Below, in pieces: positions 24,844 through 34,965 of a stretch of DNA of 64,000 nt. Position 1 is the stretch's first letter; every line of letters begins with the position of its first letter. The position numbers and the translations under genes were made by a program. The DNA comes from Zanthoxylum bungeanum (taxonomy: Eukaryota > Streptophyta > Magnoliopsida > Sapindales > Rutaceae): contig SKCR01048608.1 in the NCBI GenBank assembly GCA_019454045.1, positions 1-64,000 on the forward strand, written 5' to 3'. A model generated the notes under the pieces. It saw only the letters and a list, made by a program, of their open reading frames with translations, made no database searches and was not told the origin of the DNA.

Positions 24844-25259
24844 ATCATAAAGGAAATACTAAAATGTTTAATTGAGATGCGATACACTGACGGTGGACTC
24901 GTTTCAACAAGGAGACAAAACTCAGCATTGTTGATAGGCCAAATTTCTACGCACGTGTTTTGATTAGATTTTATCTATTCTATTTAAATTTGAATCGGGT
25001 GATTTGGCGACATAATTTCCAATCTTAAAAAAAATATTTTGATTAGTCATTTTCATTTGTCAATTTCCCATCCATGTCTAGTAAACTTTTTTTTTTTGAC
25101 CTTTTAGTAAGTAAAGTAAACCATGTGTTACACGGCCTTTGCTAAGGTACCCCTGTGTATTTGATACCCAAGGACACATGGATTAAGAATATTTGGCAGT
25201 TAAACAAACACTCAATTCTTTTTTTTAAATGAAAAAAAATTGGGACAACTGATTTGTCC

Positions 25260-25294
<35 letters not shown>

Positions 25295-25350
25295 AATAAA
25301 TGACATGTAAAATGTTAATAAAAATATTATAAAAAATTCGTTGCATATTA
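24844..25350. other. Intergenic DNA
   Basis: No gene is seen. A (TA)n run lies at 25263-25291. Around 25145-25190 a tacccctgtg..gatacccaagg phrase resembles the ends of the MITE at 45023, but no partner end was found. Confidence 0.4.
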
Positions 25351-25354
25351 TTGT

Positions 25355-26640
25355 TAAAAATTACAAGTCTGATGGTTGAAGTTACATGTTCATTGTAAAA
25401 AATTTCATATTAGAAAATATTTCACAATTATTGGTAAAAGTTGCATGTCTAATGGTATTAGTTGCATGTTCAATGGTCATAGTTACATGTGCAGTTTTCA
25501 AGACATAAAAAATTACATGTTATTATTAAAAATTACACGTCTAATGGTTGAAATTGCTAGTTCATTGTAAAAAATTTCATATTAGAAAAAGATTCATATT
25601 TATTTGTAAAAATTACATGTCTAATGGTATAGTTGCATGTTCAATGATTATAATTACATGCGCGGTTTTCAAGGCATAAAAAATTACATGTTATTGTTAA
25701 AAATTACAAGTCTAATGATTGAAGTTGCATGTTCATTGTAACTAGTTTCATATTAGAAATGTTCATATTTATTGGTGAACTTTGCATGTCTAATGGTATT
25801 TGTTGCATGTTTAATGGTCATAGTTACCTGTATGATTTTCGAGGTAAAAAAATTACATGTTATTGCTAAAAATTACATGTCTAATGGTTGAAGTTGCAAG
25901 TTCATTGTAAAAAGTTTCATATTAGAAAAAGATTCATATTTATTGGAAAAAGTTGCATGTCTAATGATATTTGTTGCATGTTCAATGATCATAATTACAT
26001 GTGCGGTTTTCGAGGCATAAGAAATTGCATGTTATTGTTAAAAATTACAAGTCTAATGGTTGAAGTTGCATGTTCATTATAACTAGTTTCATAATGGAAA
26101 TTTTCATATTTATTGGTGAAAGTTGCATGTCTAATGGTATTTGTTGCATGTTCAATTGTTATAATTTCATTTATGATTTTCGAGGCATAAGAAATTACAT
26201 GTTATTGCTAAAATTTGCACGTCTAATGGTTGAAGTTGCAAGTTCATTGTAAACAGTTTCATATTAGAAAATATTTCATATTTATTGGTGAAAGTTACAT
26301 GTCTAATGGTATTAGTTGCATGATAATAGTGATAGTTGCATGTTAATTGTAAAATATTTCATGTAAGAAACTGTTTCATATTCATTGGCAGCAGTTGTAT
26401 GATATTGCTTTGAATCACATGTTTTATGGTGATCGTTTCAAAATAATGTTAAAATGTTTCATGTAAACAAATGTTTCATATTAGTTGCATGTTGAATGAT
26501 GTTTGTTGCATGTTTCATGGTCATTATTTCATGTTTGAATTTCAAGCATAAAAAATTGTTGCATGTTTAACGGTTAAAAGTTGTATGTTAATGGTGAAAT
26601 TGCATGCTAATGGTTAAAAGTTGTGTGTAGTAATTATATC
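25355..26640. repeat. Tandem array of about 171 bp, decaying to the right
   Basis: The landmark ttaca(a/c/t)gtctaatggttgaa recurs at 25361, 25533, 25704, 25873, 26045 and (as ttgcac) 26215, giving spacings of 172, 171, 169, 172 and 170. Within each unit, motifs such as ttgcatgttcaatg, tttcatattagaaa and ttttcgaggcata keep their order. From about 26300 to 26640 the register is lost but the words persist. No coding role. The short frames here repeat with the unit. Confidence 0.9.
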
Positions 26641-26739
26641 TAACTATTAATTTTTATTCAATATCGTGTTTAATGATTCAATTTCGATTTCGTGTTTAAT
26701 AGTTATATAAGTGAATACATTGATATGAAACAACACAAA

Positions 26740-27250
26740 TGAATGAGCATAAGTTAATGATCTTGGTATCTACTTAGAATTTTCGTTAATTACATATGTT
26801 AATGAGCATGTAGATGAATTTTTTAATTTTGGTTTCGACTTACAATTTTTATTCATCACGACAGTTAATGAGCATAAAGATGAATTTCGTAATGTTCATA
26901 TTTACTTAAAATTGTTGATAATTACTAAAGTTAATGAGGAAGGAGATGAATTTTTTAATTTTAGTTTCGACTTATAATTTTTATTCATTACGACAGTTAA
27001 TGAGCATGAAGAGGGATTTCTTAATGTTCAATTATTCATATTTACTTATAATTGTTGATAATTACTAAAGTTAATGAGTATGGAGATAAATTTTTTAATT
27101 TTGGTTTCGACTTACAATTTTTATTCATTACGGCAGTTAATAATGAGCAGGAAGAGGAATTTCTTAATGTTCATATTTACTTAGAATTGTTGATAATTAT
27201 TAAAGTTAATGAGTATGAAGATGAATTTTTTAATTTACATGAATATCTCT
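26740..27250. repeat. Tandem repeat of about 130 bp
   Basis: Three to four imperfect copies of a unit are present, containing gttaatgagcatgaagatgaa, ttttaattttggtttcgactta and atttacttagaattgttgataatta. The array adjoins the 171-bp array but shares no obvious sequence with it. Confidence 0.8.
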
Positions 27251-28042
27251 TGTTAATCCGCTTAACACATATTGCATATGTATAATATAAATGTCCCTAC
27301 TAAAATGATAAAATTAATATATAATTAAGTATTTAATAATATCAAAATACATATAATGAAAAATTAAACAAAAAAGACACATTAAAAATTAAAATCATGA
27401 AAATCCATAGTTTCAAAAGTCAATTAAAAATAATATACTACCCAAGTTTAAGTCTACCTAAAATTCAGCAAAATAAGAGATATCATAAAAAATGTTCATT
27501 CTTCACAAAATAAGGAGAATCACATCCAATATTTGAGATTTGATTATAAGAACATACAATATAATGGACTTGAAATATAAATCCGACACGATTATTAATC
27601 TGGTTGATACGACACAAATCATTTAATAAAAATATAAATTTGACACTATATCCATTTATTTGTGTCAGATTTATGGGTGGTGTCATATTTTACAAGCTCT
27701 AATCTCCATTGTAATTTAAACAAAATAAAAGTCGAGTAATTCTTTGATACAATAGAGACATGAGTAACGTGTTATTACCAATAAATTAATAAATGTTTTT
27801 TAGATTTGATTATTTTTAATTATTCTATAATAATTCCGTTATATTATAGATTTTCTCACAAAAAGTCAGGAAACTATTAGATGATCACCCTTTCCTATTC
27901 GGATAAAACCGGACACACCAATAGCTAATTACCTAATTTTACCTCCAATACAGCTTTACAATCTTCATTTTTTTTTCTTCTCTCCCTATTCCAGTTAGAA
28001 ATTAAGCTATATTTTTATTTTGGCCACTTAATCCGAGGATTA
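27251..28042. other. Upstream region of the intact F6'H gene
   Basis: AT-rich, with no element ends recognised. There is a pyrimidine-rich stretch just before the start codon (27965-27995). I could not identify a convincing TATA box; ctatattttt at about 28009 is very close to the ATG. Confidence 0.4.
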
Positions 28043-29851
28043 ATGGCACCAATAACAACATCATTCACTGAATCCTCAGATCTGACTGATTTTGTCATAA
28101 ACAAAGGCCATGGAGTAAAAGGTCTCTCTGAAACAGGCCTCAAAATCCTACCAAAACAATATATCCATCCCTTGGAAGAAAGAATCAATGAGGCTAATAT
28201 TCTGCAACAGGAATCCATTCCCGTCGTCGATATGTCGAAATGGGATGATGCAGAGGTTGCAAAATCTATTTGTGAAGCTGCAGGGAAGTGGGGATTCTTT
28301 CAGGTTGTTAACCACTGTGTCCCTATTGAGGTACTTGAGAGTGTCAAGGCGGCGACATACCGGTTCTTCGGGTTGTCGCCGGAGGAGAAGAAGAAGTATT
28401 CAAAGGAGCTTTCACCTTCTAACAATGTCAGGTTTGGCACAAGCTTTAATACTCGTTTTGAAAAGGCTTTCGAGTGGAAGGATTACCTTAGCCTCTTTTA
28501 TGTTTCTGATGATGAAGCTTCTGCTTTGTGGCCTCCTGCCTGCATGTAAGGAAACTTTACCTATTCTGATTTTACGCCATATTGCCAAATTTTATGAACT
28601 GACAATTAGTGATTTCATTTTACAACTGTGACTTGTGAACAAATATACATACTTCATAGTAGATTTTAGGATCGATTCCATAGGATCACGTGTGAATAAA
28701 GAATTCATGGAATTTTATTAGTCTTCGAGTCTAGTTCTACTAACCTACATAAATTCTCACGGTCTTTGGGTAGGGCCGACTCTGTAATTCTCATAACAAA
28801 AGATAGTTTTTTACATTTTGAGGCTCATGACCATAATAAAATATTATAATTTAAAAAATTGGGAGCTACAATTAAAAAAAACTTGGGAGCATAGGCGAGC
28901 GCCTCGCCTGGCCAAGGCCAGCCCTGGCTTCGGAACTTGTTCTCATAGTCTCAGACATAGTTCTAACAGTCTACCGATCTTAATTTCATCCCCTAACAGT
29001 GATCTGAAAACTAATCTTCATAAAAGCGATATAAATATTTAAATTCTCTTATTCTTTATAATAAAATAAAATATTATATATAAGGAAAATACTCAAACCT
29101 TTTTTTAAACTTATAAAAAGAAATGAACTAACTTTGGCAAACTTTTAAAAAAAAAAATTTAAAAAAAATTCATAACTGTGACTTAAAAGTTGCAGCACGA
29201 TCCGTCTCAAGTTAGCTCTAACATCTCCTGGACTTAACTCGTTGATTTATTTGTTTTAGGAATGAAGTGTTGGAATACATGAAGAGTTCTGAAACTCTTA
29301 TCAAACAACTATTGCAAGTGTTGATGAAAGGGCTGAACGTGAACGAAATTGATGGAGCAAAAGAAGCTCTCTTGATGGGTTCAGTGAGAACTAACCTCAA
29401 CTACTATCCAATTTGTCCAAATCCTGAACTCACAGTTGGCGTAGGCCATCACTCAGATGTTTCAAGTCTTACTGTCCTTCTTCAGGATAATATCGGAGGC
29501 CTTTACGTGCGCGGACACCAAGACAATAGCTGGATTCATGTCCCTCCAATTAATGGATCCTTAGTCATCAATATAGGTGATGCTTTGCAGATATTAAGCA
29601 ATGGAAAATACAAGAGTGTAGAGCATTGTGTGATTGTTAATGGAAGCAAGAACAGGATTTCGGTCCCCATTTTTGTCAACCCAAGGCCTCAAGAAATAAT
29701 CAGTCCTTTGCCTGAAGTGCTTGCAAGTGGAGAGGAAGCACTCTACAAGCCTGTTCCATATTCAGATTATGTCAAGCATTTTTTCAGGAAAGCACATGAT
29801 GGGAAGAAGACTGTTGATTTTGCTAAGATCATCAAGTCTCAATTATGCTAG
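28043..29851 (+). CDS. F6'H: Feruloyl-CoA 6'-hydroxylase-like 2OG-Fe(II) dioxygenase
   Basis: Likely a cytosolic enzyme that ortho-hydroxylates feruloyl-CoA (or p-coumaroyl-CoA), using 2-oxoglutarate, O2 and Fe(II). The products lactonise to scopoletin or umbelliferone. Exon 1 is 28043-28545, intron 28546-29259 (GT-AG, phase 2, splitting codon 168) and exon 2 29260-29851, giving 364 residues; the Arabidopsis family member is of similar length. The DIOX_N domain spans about residues 59-170 and the catalytic 2OG-FeII_Oxy domain about 210-310. Visible catalytic residues are H232, D234 and H290 for iron, and R300 and S302 for 2-oxoglutarate; the NYYP motif is near 215-218. Family hallmarks include GVKGLSETG near the N-terminus, EWKDYLSLF, and the [13 protein letters not shown] tail. 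The usual NHG is NHC (Cys92). No signal peptide is seen. The exact CoA substrate cannot be decided from sequence. Confidence is high for the family and moderate for the substrate. Confidence 0.93.
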
Positions 29852-30580
29852 CTTACTTCTTATATTCAAATTAGGCCCTCGACTGGCTCTGACTATATAT
29901 TTATTAATTGGTAGTACCATATCACCCATATCCATTAAACAAAAAAATTACACATCATATTTATACTTCCGCATAGGACCGTGTTGGTTTGCCTAGGAAT
30001 TCTGATTTACAATTTAAATTAAAGGATCTTCTATCGACTAAAATTGATCTTAAAGTTGAAACATTTATATTTTAACTATAAATTTCACCCGTGTTTTGCT
30101 GTGGTATATTTATTTTTTTCACGAGACAAAAAATGTATGAATAATCATGGAAATATAGATACAAAAGCAAGTAGTAGGCAATTCTCACATTTTGGAAGAA
30201 AGCGACTTCATATTCCCCTTCGGCATGTGGAAGGTAAGAGCACAAAGAGCCTTAGCCGCAAAGAGAAAAATTCCCAAAACCATACCCATTTTTTGTTGCT
30301 TAATTATTTTGATGTTCTAACTACTTAATTACAAATTTTTCATCACTAACCCTCTTGTATTTATAGGCTAAATAATTATATTTCTTAAAATTTCAATGTC
30401 ATTCATGTATAACCATGAACTGATTGACGCTTTGATTTTGAAAATGACGACTATACAATTAATTTGGACACCACATATGATTAATCGTATGATTATGAAA
30501 CACTAAATCATATTTTATTAAAATTAGTTAAAATGAGAGTCATTCAATTAATGACAATGAAGATCACAACTAATGAAAGG
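29852..30580. other. Downstream of F6'H, no gene seen
   Basis: 3' flanking DNA with no clear AATAAA near the stop. Short open frames here show no family resemblance. Confidence 0.4.
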
Positions 30581-30584
30581 GAAT

Positions 30585-31035
30585 TTATCATCATAATAAG
30601 TATATATTAATTAATATAGATTATTGAAATTATTATCATAATAAGTAAATATTAATTAATGTAGATTATTCATTGTAATAGGATTTATTATCATAATGAG
30701 TATATATTAATTAATATAGATTATTCATTGTAACAGAATTTATTATCATAATAAGTATATATTAATTAATGTAGGTTATTCATATTCAATTAGGTATATC
30801 TAAGGGGATTTATTATCATAATAAGTAAATATTTATTCATATTCTATTTCAATTTTTTTTTTTTGGAAAACACGTAAATATTAATTAATGTAGATTATTC
30901 ATATTCAATTAGGTAAATATTTATTCAAATTCAATTAGGTATATCTTTTTTTTTGGAATGACACGTCAATCTTAATTAATGTAGATTATTGAATTTATTA
31001 TTATAATAAGTAAATATTAATTAATGCAGTTTAAT
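30585..31035. repeat. Imperfect tandem repeat, AT-rich
   Basis: About seven to eight copies of a unit are built on tttattatcataataagta, aatattaattaatgtagatta and ttcat(tg/attc)aa. Spacing is uneven at roughly 55-75 bp, and later copies are interrupted by T-runs followed by ggaa(t/a)..acacgt. Confidence 0.8.
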
Positions 31036-31440
31036 AATAATTTATTGTCCATAGGGTATAATAGCAATTTGTGCCCATATTTTTAATATCACATGGCAGC
31101 ATCATATGAGAGACAGGACAAAAATAAAAGCATGTATATGATTAGAACTGAAGTTATTATTAATTTGTGTGGCATATATATGATTCTCACTTGATCTCAT
31201 GTAAGCTGTGTATATGTACAAGCTCATGACAGAAAGTTTATAATAATAAATGTAATTAAAGTAGACTACTTTTCAACAATTTTATGCAAAATTTTGAGTT
31301 TCTATTTTGTTTTGTTTTTTTTAAAGTGATATTAAGATCACAGTGAAATCGGGAAATTAATAAACAAGAGTACGAAGCATCTTGACTTTGTGTTTTGGTC
31401 TTTCATAAAAAAAAACATTACATGTGAGATAATTATGATA
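31036..31440. other. Intergenic DNA
   Basis: No gene, RNA or ordered repeat recognised. Confidence 0.4.
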
Positions 31441-31450
31441 GGAATAATGA

Positions 31451-31670
31451 TATATATACATAAATACTTACTTATAATTTTTATATCATTCTTACTGTAA
31501 CTATAGTGATATTACAGTAATCACTGTAACTACAGCGAAAGATGTATAAAAATTATAAGTAATAATTTATGTATGTATATTTCTATAATTGCTCCTGTCA
31601 TAATCACTGTATCTACAGTCATAATGATGTAAAAATTATAAATAATAATTTATGTATGTATAACATTTTT
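31451..31670. mobile_element. Palindromic MITE plus partial second tail
   Basis: The left arm (tacataaatacttacttataattttta...cttactgtaactatag) and the right arm (actgtaactacag...aaaattataagtaataatttatgtatgta) are imperfect reverse complements over about 55 bases. A further copy of the right arm follows at 31600-31665. The central ctgtaactatag motif is shared with the MITE at 13624, suggesting related families. Confidence 0.65.
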
Positions 31671-31897
31671 GTTATGAGAGGGTTTCTAAATAAGAGTCTT
31701 TGCTCAAGAATTGGAAAGTTATGTTGGCGATATTTCAGCCATCCAAAAGTGTTTTTACAGGAAAAGTATCTTTTTTCTGTAAAAACACTCCATATAGTTG
31801 GCAATTTGCACTTGACTTGTATGATAAATATTAGGCAATTTGCACATGAATTGTATGATTAATTTGCAGGAAATAATTAGTTTTAGTTTTTTGATGT

Positions 31898-32401
31898 TAG
31901 GGGTGTTCGTGGTGCGGTTCGGGTCGGTTTTTTCGTTTAATATTTCAAACCACGCGGGTTGACGGTTTGAGAAATTAGAAACCGAAACCGCAAATTTGAT
32001 AAGAAAAATTACGGCGGTTCGGGTCGACGGATTAGCGGGTTGGCTGTTTGAATTATAATTTTTTTAAAGAAAATTTTGTGTATTTTCACATAATAATTGA
32101 AGAGAAAAATTACATTTCATTTATACATTGTATATTATCATATGATCATTAAATATCTTAAATTTCATGATAAAGAAGAAGAAAAATATAAAATAATGTA
32201 TAGTTTGAACGCGGGTCGGGAGTTTAGGCAGTTCGGGTTACGGTTCGGGTCAAAATTTACGATTTGGGCGGTTCAGGTCGCGGTTTAGGTCAAAACCACG
32301 TACCGACTCAAAATTTGCAGTCCTGTTTAGGTTGACCCGAAATCATTTTCAATATTTTTCCAAACTGGGCGGTTCGATTCGGGTCGGATTACGGTTCGAA
32401 C
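31898..32401. mobile_element. hAT-like non-autonomous element, right end degraded
   Basis: It starts TAGGGGTGTTCG, a typical plant hAT terminus, followed by subterminal ggttcgggtcgg arrays. An AT-rich core and a second array of gcggttcgggtc motifs follow (32205-32400). The matching right terminus (cgaacacccta-type) is not visible, so no TSD can be read. Confidence 0.6.
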
Positions 32402-33400
32402 GAAATTATGCATTATCAATACACAATATTATTGGATAATATTTTTTTGTGTGAAAATATCATATTTATAGTTTTTTTTTTTTTTTTTTTTTGTTTGTTT
32501 TAGTACCATAGACAGAATATGGTATTACAATGAATTATGATCCATTGTTGTGTTAAGTTTGGGATTTATATTAGATAAATTCTGACAATTAATTTAATAT
32601 TCAACACAAATTCAATTCACTACTCAATCTTGATCTATTAAAAATATATAGTAATAAATTGAGTTCCATTGACACTATCAATGACAATGTTACGAAAAAT
32701 ATCAGTATTGTCACCGTTAATTTTTTATCGTTTACACCAAAAAATTCAGTGAGTCGTTAATTACTATTACTAACTAAAATTTAATCGGTAACAACCCACG
32801 ATTTTTCATTTGAATTCATCCTAAAAGACTGGTATTATTTGAGAAAATGACCTATATATTTCTAACCAGACAATGTTAAATTTCTAGTTTTTCTTTTTTA
32901 TATGCAGTATGATAAATATATGCATATATTTAACTAAAGATAGAGATTAACCCAATTCTTCTCTGCTATAAGCCTATAACACAAAATATACAAACCATAA
33001 AAGTTACGGAATCGATCTAAGGGTCGATTTGGTATAATTTTTCAAATAAAGTTTTTATTAATAAAATTTTTAAAAGTAGAACTTTTGATTAAAAAAAATA
33101 GATGTTTGGTTGGTTGTAAGTGATAGTTTTTATTAAAAATTATAAAATTATTTTATTAGACAAATTTTTTAAAGTTGTGTTATGAAAGAAATTAAATAAG
33201 GGTATTATACACAATTTAACTCTTTAAAAAAATAAAATCAAACTCTATTTCCAAAAATCCAAATTTTAAAATTTTTCTAGTAGAGACAAAAATAATTTTT
33301 TTAATCCTCAAAAGCTCTACTTAAAATGTAACTAAATACCATCAAAAATTTTGAAAAAAAAAACTTTTGGCCTTAAAAAAGCTATTTTACCTCTACTAAT
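32402..33400. other. AT-rich DNA with a 24-bp inverted repeat partner
   Basis: No gene is seen. A 24-base word at 32408-32431 recurs as a perfect reverse complement at 33794-33817. A T-run lies near 32470-32492. 33015-33400 has a gtttggt-containing AT-rich stretch that may be another MITE, but ends are not clear. Confidence 0.4.
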
Positions 33401-33404
33401 ACTA

Positions 33405-34042
33405 CGTTTGGTTGGAGAGAATAGAATTTGAGTCGAGAGAATGAGTTTAGGATATACTCATTCCTTCATTTGATTGAATTTTAAAGAGGTACATGAGTGT
33501 GAGCTTTGACTCCTTATTCTTTTCATGTGACAATAAGCAATTATCCTTTTATATATGGTATTGCTATTACCATCTTAGGGAGAATATCATAATTATTGAA
33601 AATGATCAATTAACCCTTAACATGATTAAGTTTTAACCGTCAAATATAATTTATTTTAGCCGTTTGATCAATTAATTTACTCATGATTAAGATATAATTT
33701 AAGTATTGTATTTTTTTTTTTTTTTTAACATTAGTTTCATTGTGTGAGATTTTTAACCATATGTGTGAGTCAAAGTACCACGTCAAGGAAAATTAATATT
33801 GTGTATTGATAATGCATAATAATATTCAAAATCAAATTAATATTCCAAATTAATGAGAAAAGTTAAAAAAGACATTTAATATATTTTTCAAATTTATCTA
33901 TCCAAAATTCATGCTCATTCTCTCATTCAACTAAACATATAATTTCTCACCTTTAAACTCATTCACCATTTTTATATTCTCTCTTCATGGTAAGCTCATG
34001 CTAATCTCATCTTAAACTGATTCCACCATGAACCAAACATAA
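33405..34042. mobile_element. MITE-like element with TA(C/T)GTTTGGTT ends
   Basis: The left end tacgtttggttggagagaat and the right end read inward (tatgtttggttcatggtgga) form short terminal inverted repeats. Inner text such as gaatgagtttaggat is mirrored near the right side (atctcatcttaaactga). Superfamily and TSD are uncertain. Confidence 0.45.
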
Positions 34043-34505
34043 AAATCATACCAAACTGCACTAAAAAAATTATCCAACCATGCATATGCGTTCACCAGAT
34101 CTTGGTTGTTGCTTCCTTTGCACCATTAAGATGAGAAAACTACTATTGTATTAGTATGTTTTTTTATTTAAAATTTGATATGCTTTTGTGAAGATTTGTG
34201 TTTGGTAAACTGGAAATTGATTTACTGTTGATAATAGTGTACGATATATAAACCTATACAAATATGAACAATTCTTGCCTAAAATAATTAGATTCTGACT
34301 TATAAAGTAATTATGTACTAAAATATTTACATGAAATTAATTATTAAAATGATCATCGACTTTCTTTTAAATTTTTGATCTGAGATGAAAATGGATTTTC
34401 TATCTTGATTCTTGAGAGTTGAGACGATTGGACTTATTTTGGGTTTTTCTTCCTTTGATTCAAAAAGACAATAACTAAAGAGAAAAAAATTGCCCTATTA
34501 ATTCA
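34043..34505. other. Intergenic DNA
   Basis: Nothing recognised. Confidence 0.4.
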
Positions 34506-34508
34506 GGG

Positions 34509-34566
34509 AAAATAATAATAATAATAATAAAAAAAATTAAAAAATAAAAAATAATAATAATAATAA
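34509..34566. repeat. (AAT)n microsatellite
   Basis: Two AAT runs are separated by an A-rich interruption, next to the left LTR of the minus-strand copia. Confidence 0.85.
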
Positions 34567-34783
34567 GGTGTTATAAAAGTAAAGAGAAATAGAAGAATAT
34601 AATACCTTGAAAGCTGCAGGCTTTTCTTATTGATTCTGAATGAACTGATTTTGATACAAAAATACAAAGAGTGTTTCTCTATATTTATAGGGAGGAGTTG
34701 CGGTGGGATAAATTATAAAATAATAAAATAGTAATAATAATTACAAGATACAGATTAAGTAGTTGGGATCATCACAAATTACA
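34567..34783 (-). repeat. 3' LTR of minus-strand copia
   Basis: Read on the minus strand it begins TGTAATTTGTGATG and is preceded by a purine-rich caagggagagtg tract, as expected for a polypurine tract. Confidence 0.75.
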
Positions 34784-34965
34784 ACACTCTCCCTTGAGCC
34801 TGACTACTTTAGTCCTACATAATTTGTTTGATTTCTGAGCGGAATAACATTGCCCATTAAAACCTTGTCAGTCAAACCCAGTGGGACAAAATCCTGTCGA
34901 AGGAAAAAGAGAACAATGCACTTGTGTCATGTTAATGAATATGCTCCCCCTGATGAGAGATATCA

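Noticed and set aside
25355..26640. Centromere or CRISPR array
   Set aside because: The 171-bp units are tandem without unique spacers, and only about six copies are present; too short to call a centromere.
25141..27290. Large MITE or Helitron enclosing both tandem arrays
   Set aside because: A left-end-like phrase near 25145 has no matching right end, TSD, or Helitron hairpin-CTRR terminus.
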